Shown here piece by piece: positions 42,511 to 43,107 of a stretch of 43,107 nt of DNA; positions within the stretch are counted from its first letter, which is position 1; every line of letters begins with the position of its first letter. The notes under the pieces were generated by a model. The model worked only from the letters and a program-made list of their open reading frames with translations. It did not search any database and had not been told where the DNA came from. The DNA comes from Spirogloea muscicola. Its lineage: Eukaryota; Streptophyta; Zygnematophyceae; Spirogloeales; Spirogloeaceae. The stretch is taken from NCBI GenBank assembly GCA_009602725.1, contig WELB01000030.1, positions 24,520 through 67,626 on the forward strand. The letters run 5' to 3'. Both the position numbers and the translations under genes were made by a program.

Positions 42511-42742
42511 ATTGTTCCATGCAAAGTGCCGCTTCTCCTGCTCCGAGTTACTCTGATCTGCTGTTGCTCACACGTGGATACTGAGCAGCCATCTGCATCT
42601 CCCTCTGCACCGTCTTGCACATTGTAGTGTAGTCCTTTTTCAGCACCTCTTTCTTTGGCTTTGAATATTGTCCATTCTTTTTGGGTTGGCTTTGCCAGCC
42701 CCTCTTCTCAATGGGCGAGCACCTTCCTTCATTGTTCCATGC
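42511..42742 (+). mobile_element. Family E 3' end with 12-bp target-site duplication
   Basis: ATTGTTCCATGC occurs at 42511-42522 and again at 42731-42742. The 208 bp between encode the C-terminus SYSDLLLLTRGY and a stop, followed by a tail with GGGTTGG (42683-42689)/CCAGCCC (42695-42701) and the terminus CAATGGGCGAGCACCTTCCTTC. The matching place in segmental copy 1 (about 35340-35360) has a single related sequence and no element. No poly(A) or other 3' repeat is present. Confidence 0.9.
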
Positions 42743-43107
42743 CATCACCAGAAGCAAGGAATCCCCTGCTTTGGTTGAGAAACATGCAAGTTAGTATGAA
42801 GGTTTTGATCTGTTTGGTCAATCACCGAAAGTATTAGGGGCACGCCAATACTCAAGTAAGGTAAGTCACGCAATGCTATCGTAAGCTGCAGGAATTACGA
42901 AAGTAACCGCCAAGTACGACCTTGCTGTCACCAAACTCCCGTGAGCTAGCGATGGGTCCCCTCGACATTCTCTGCTTTGGGCGACTTAGCTAGCTGAGGG
43001 CTCCCACTTCTTCTAATGGCGTCATTGATGTGAGCCAGGCTCTAGCCAGTCATTGCTGGTCTTGGCAGAAAAGTACATCGTCGTTTGTTAGACCTTCCGG
43101 GGGGGGG

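Larger units (their letters stand above)
39050..43100 (+). repeat. Segmental duplication, copy 2 (pairs with 31795-35735)
   Basis: It is collinear with copy 1 from the GC-rich 5' region through the TBL-like gene and 3' flank to AGACCTTCC. The difference in length is largely the 208-bp retroelement and one 12-bp target duplication at 42511-42742. The window ends in a run of G that may be an assembly edge. Confidence 0.85.

Noticed and set aside
1-43107. CRISPR arrays or bacterial operons suggested by the many short repeats
   Set aside because: The repeats are irregularly spaced, occur in both orientations, and are attached to retroelement C-termini. Spliced genes show that the sequence is eukaryotic.

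Overview
Viridiplantae nuclear DNA, most likely from a trebouxiophyte-type green alga. The evidence is short exons with phase-consistent GT-AG and some GC-AG introns, a plastid-type two-GTPase Der/EngA, PMR5/TBL-like wall esterase genes, and a degenerate green-type 5.8S rRNA segment. A few GC-rich stretches contain single unresolved bases (9871, 31663).

Layout. 1-840: stacked 3' ends of non-LTR retrotransposons. 840-2116: no gene recognised. 2117-2746 (-): a proline-rich protein with one membrane segment. 3349-9678 (-): a complete methylmalonyl-CoA mutase gene of about 17 exons. 9679-9968: a GC-repeat-rich spacer that should serve as a divergent promoter. 9969-13177 (+): a 7-exon Der/EngA GTPase of 621 aa. 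13178-14870: nothing recognised. 14870-31290: a retrotransposon graveyard of nested, mostly 5'-truncated copies, with a TBL-like pseudogene (25780-27120, -) that carries an inserted 5.8S rRNA segment. 31800-35735 and 39050-43100: two copies of a roughly 4-kb segmental duplication, each with a TBL-like gene, separated by more retrotransposon debris.

The retrotransposons are non-LTR elements whose reverse transcriptase is followed by a CxC..HxxxC zinc knuckle and a restriction-endonuclease-like (RLE) domain. I sort them informally into families A, B, D, E, F and G by their C-terminal sequence and 3' tail. Most families share a 3' untranslated module: a T-rich run followed by a stem-loop GGGCTGG-N5-CCAGCCC, present more than 20 times on both strands. 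One copy has a clean 12-bp target-site duplication, and its empty site is preserved in the paralogous segment.

The two housekeeping genes are intact by inspection and are not functionally linked beyond sharing a promoter region. The three TBL-like copies are in different states of decay, and they show one intron donor in both GC and GT forms.
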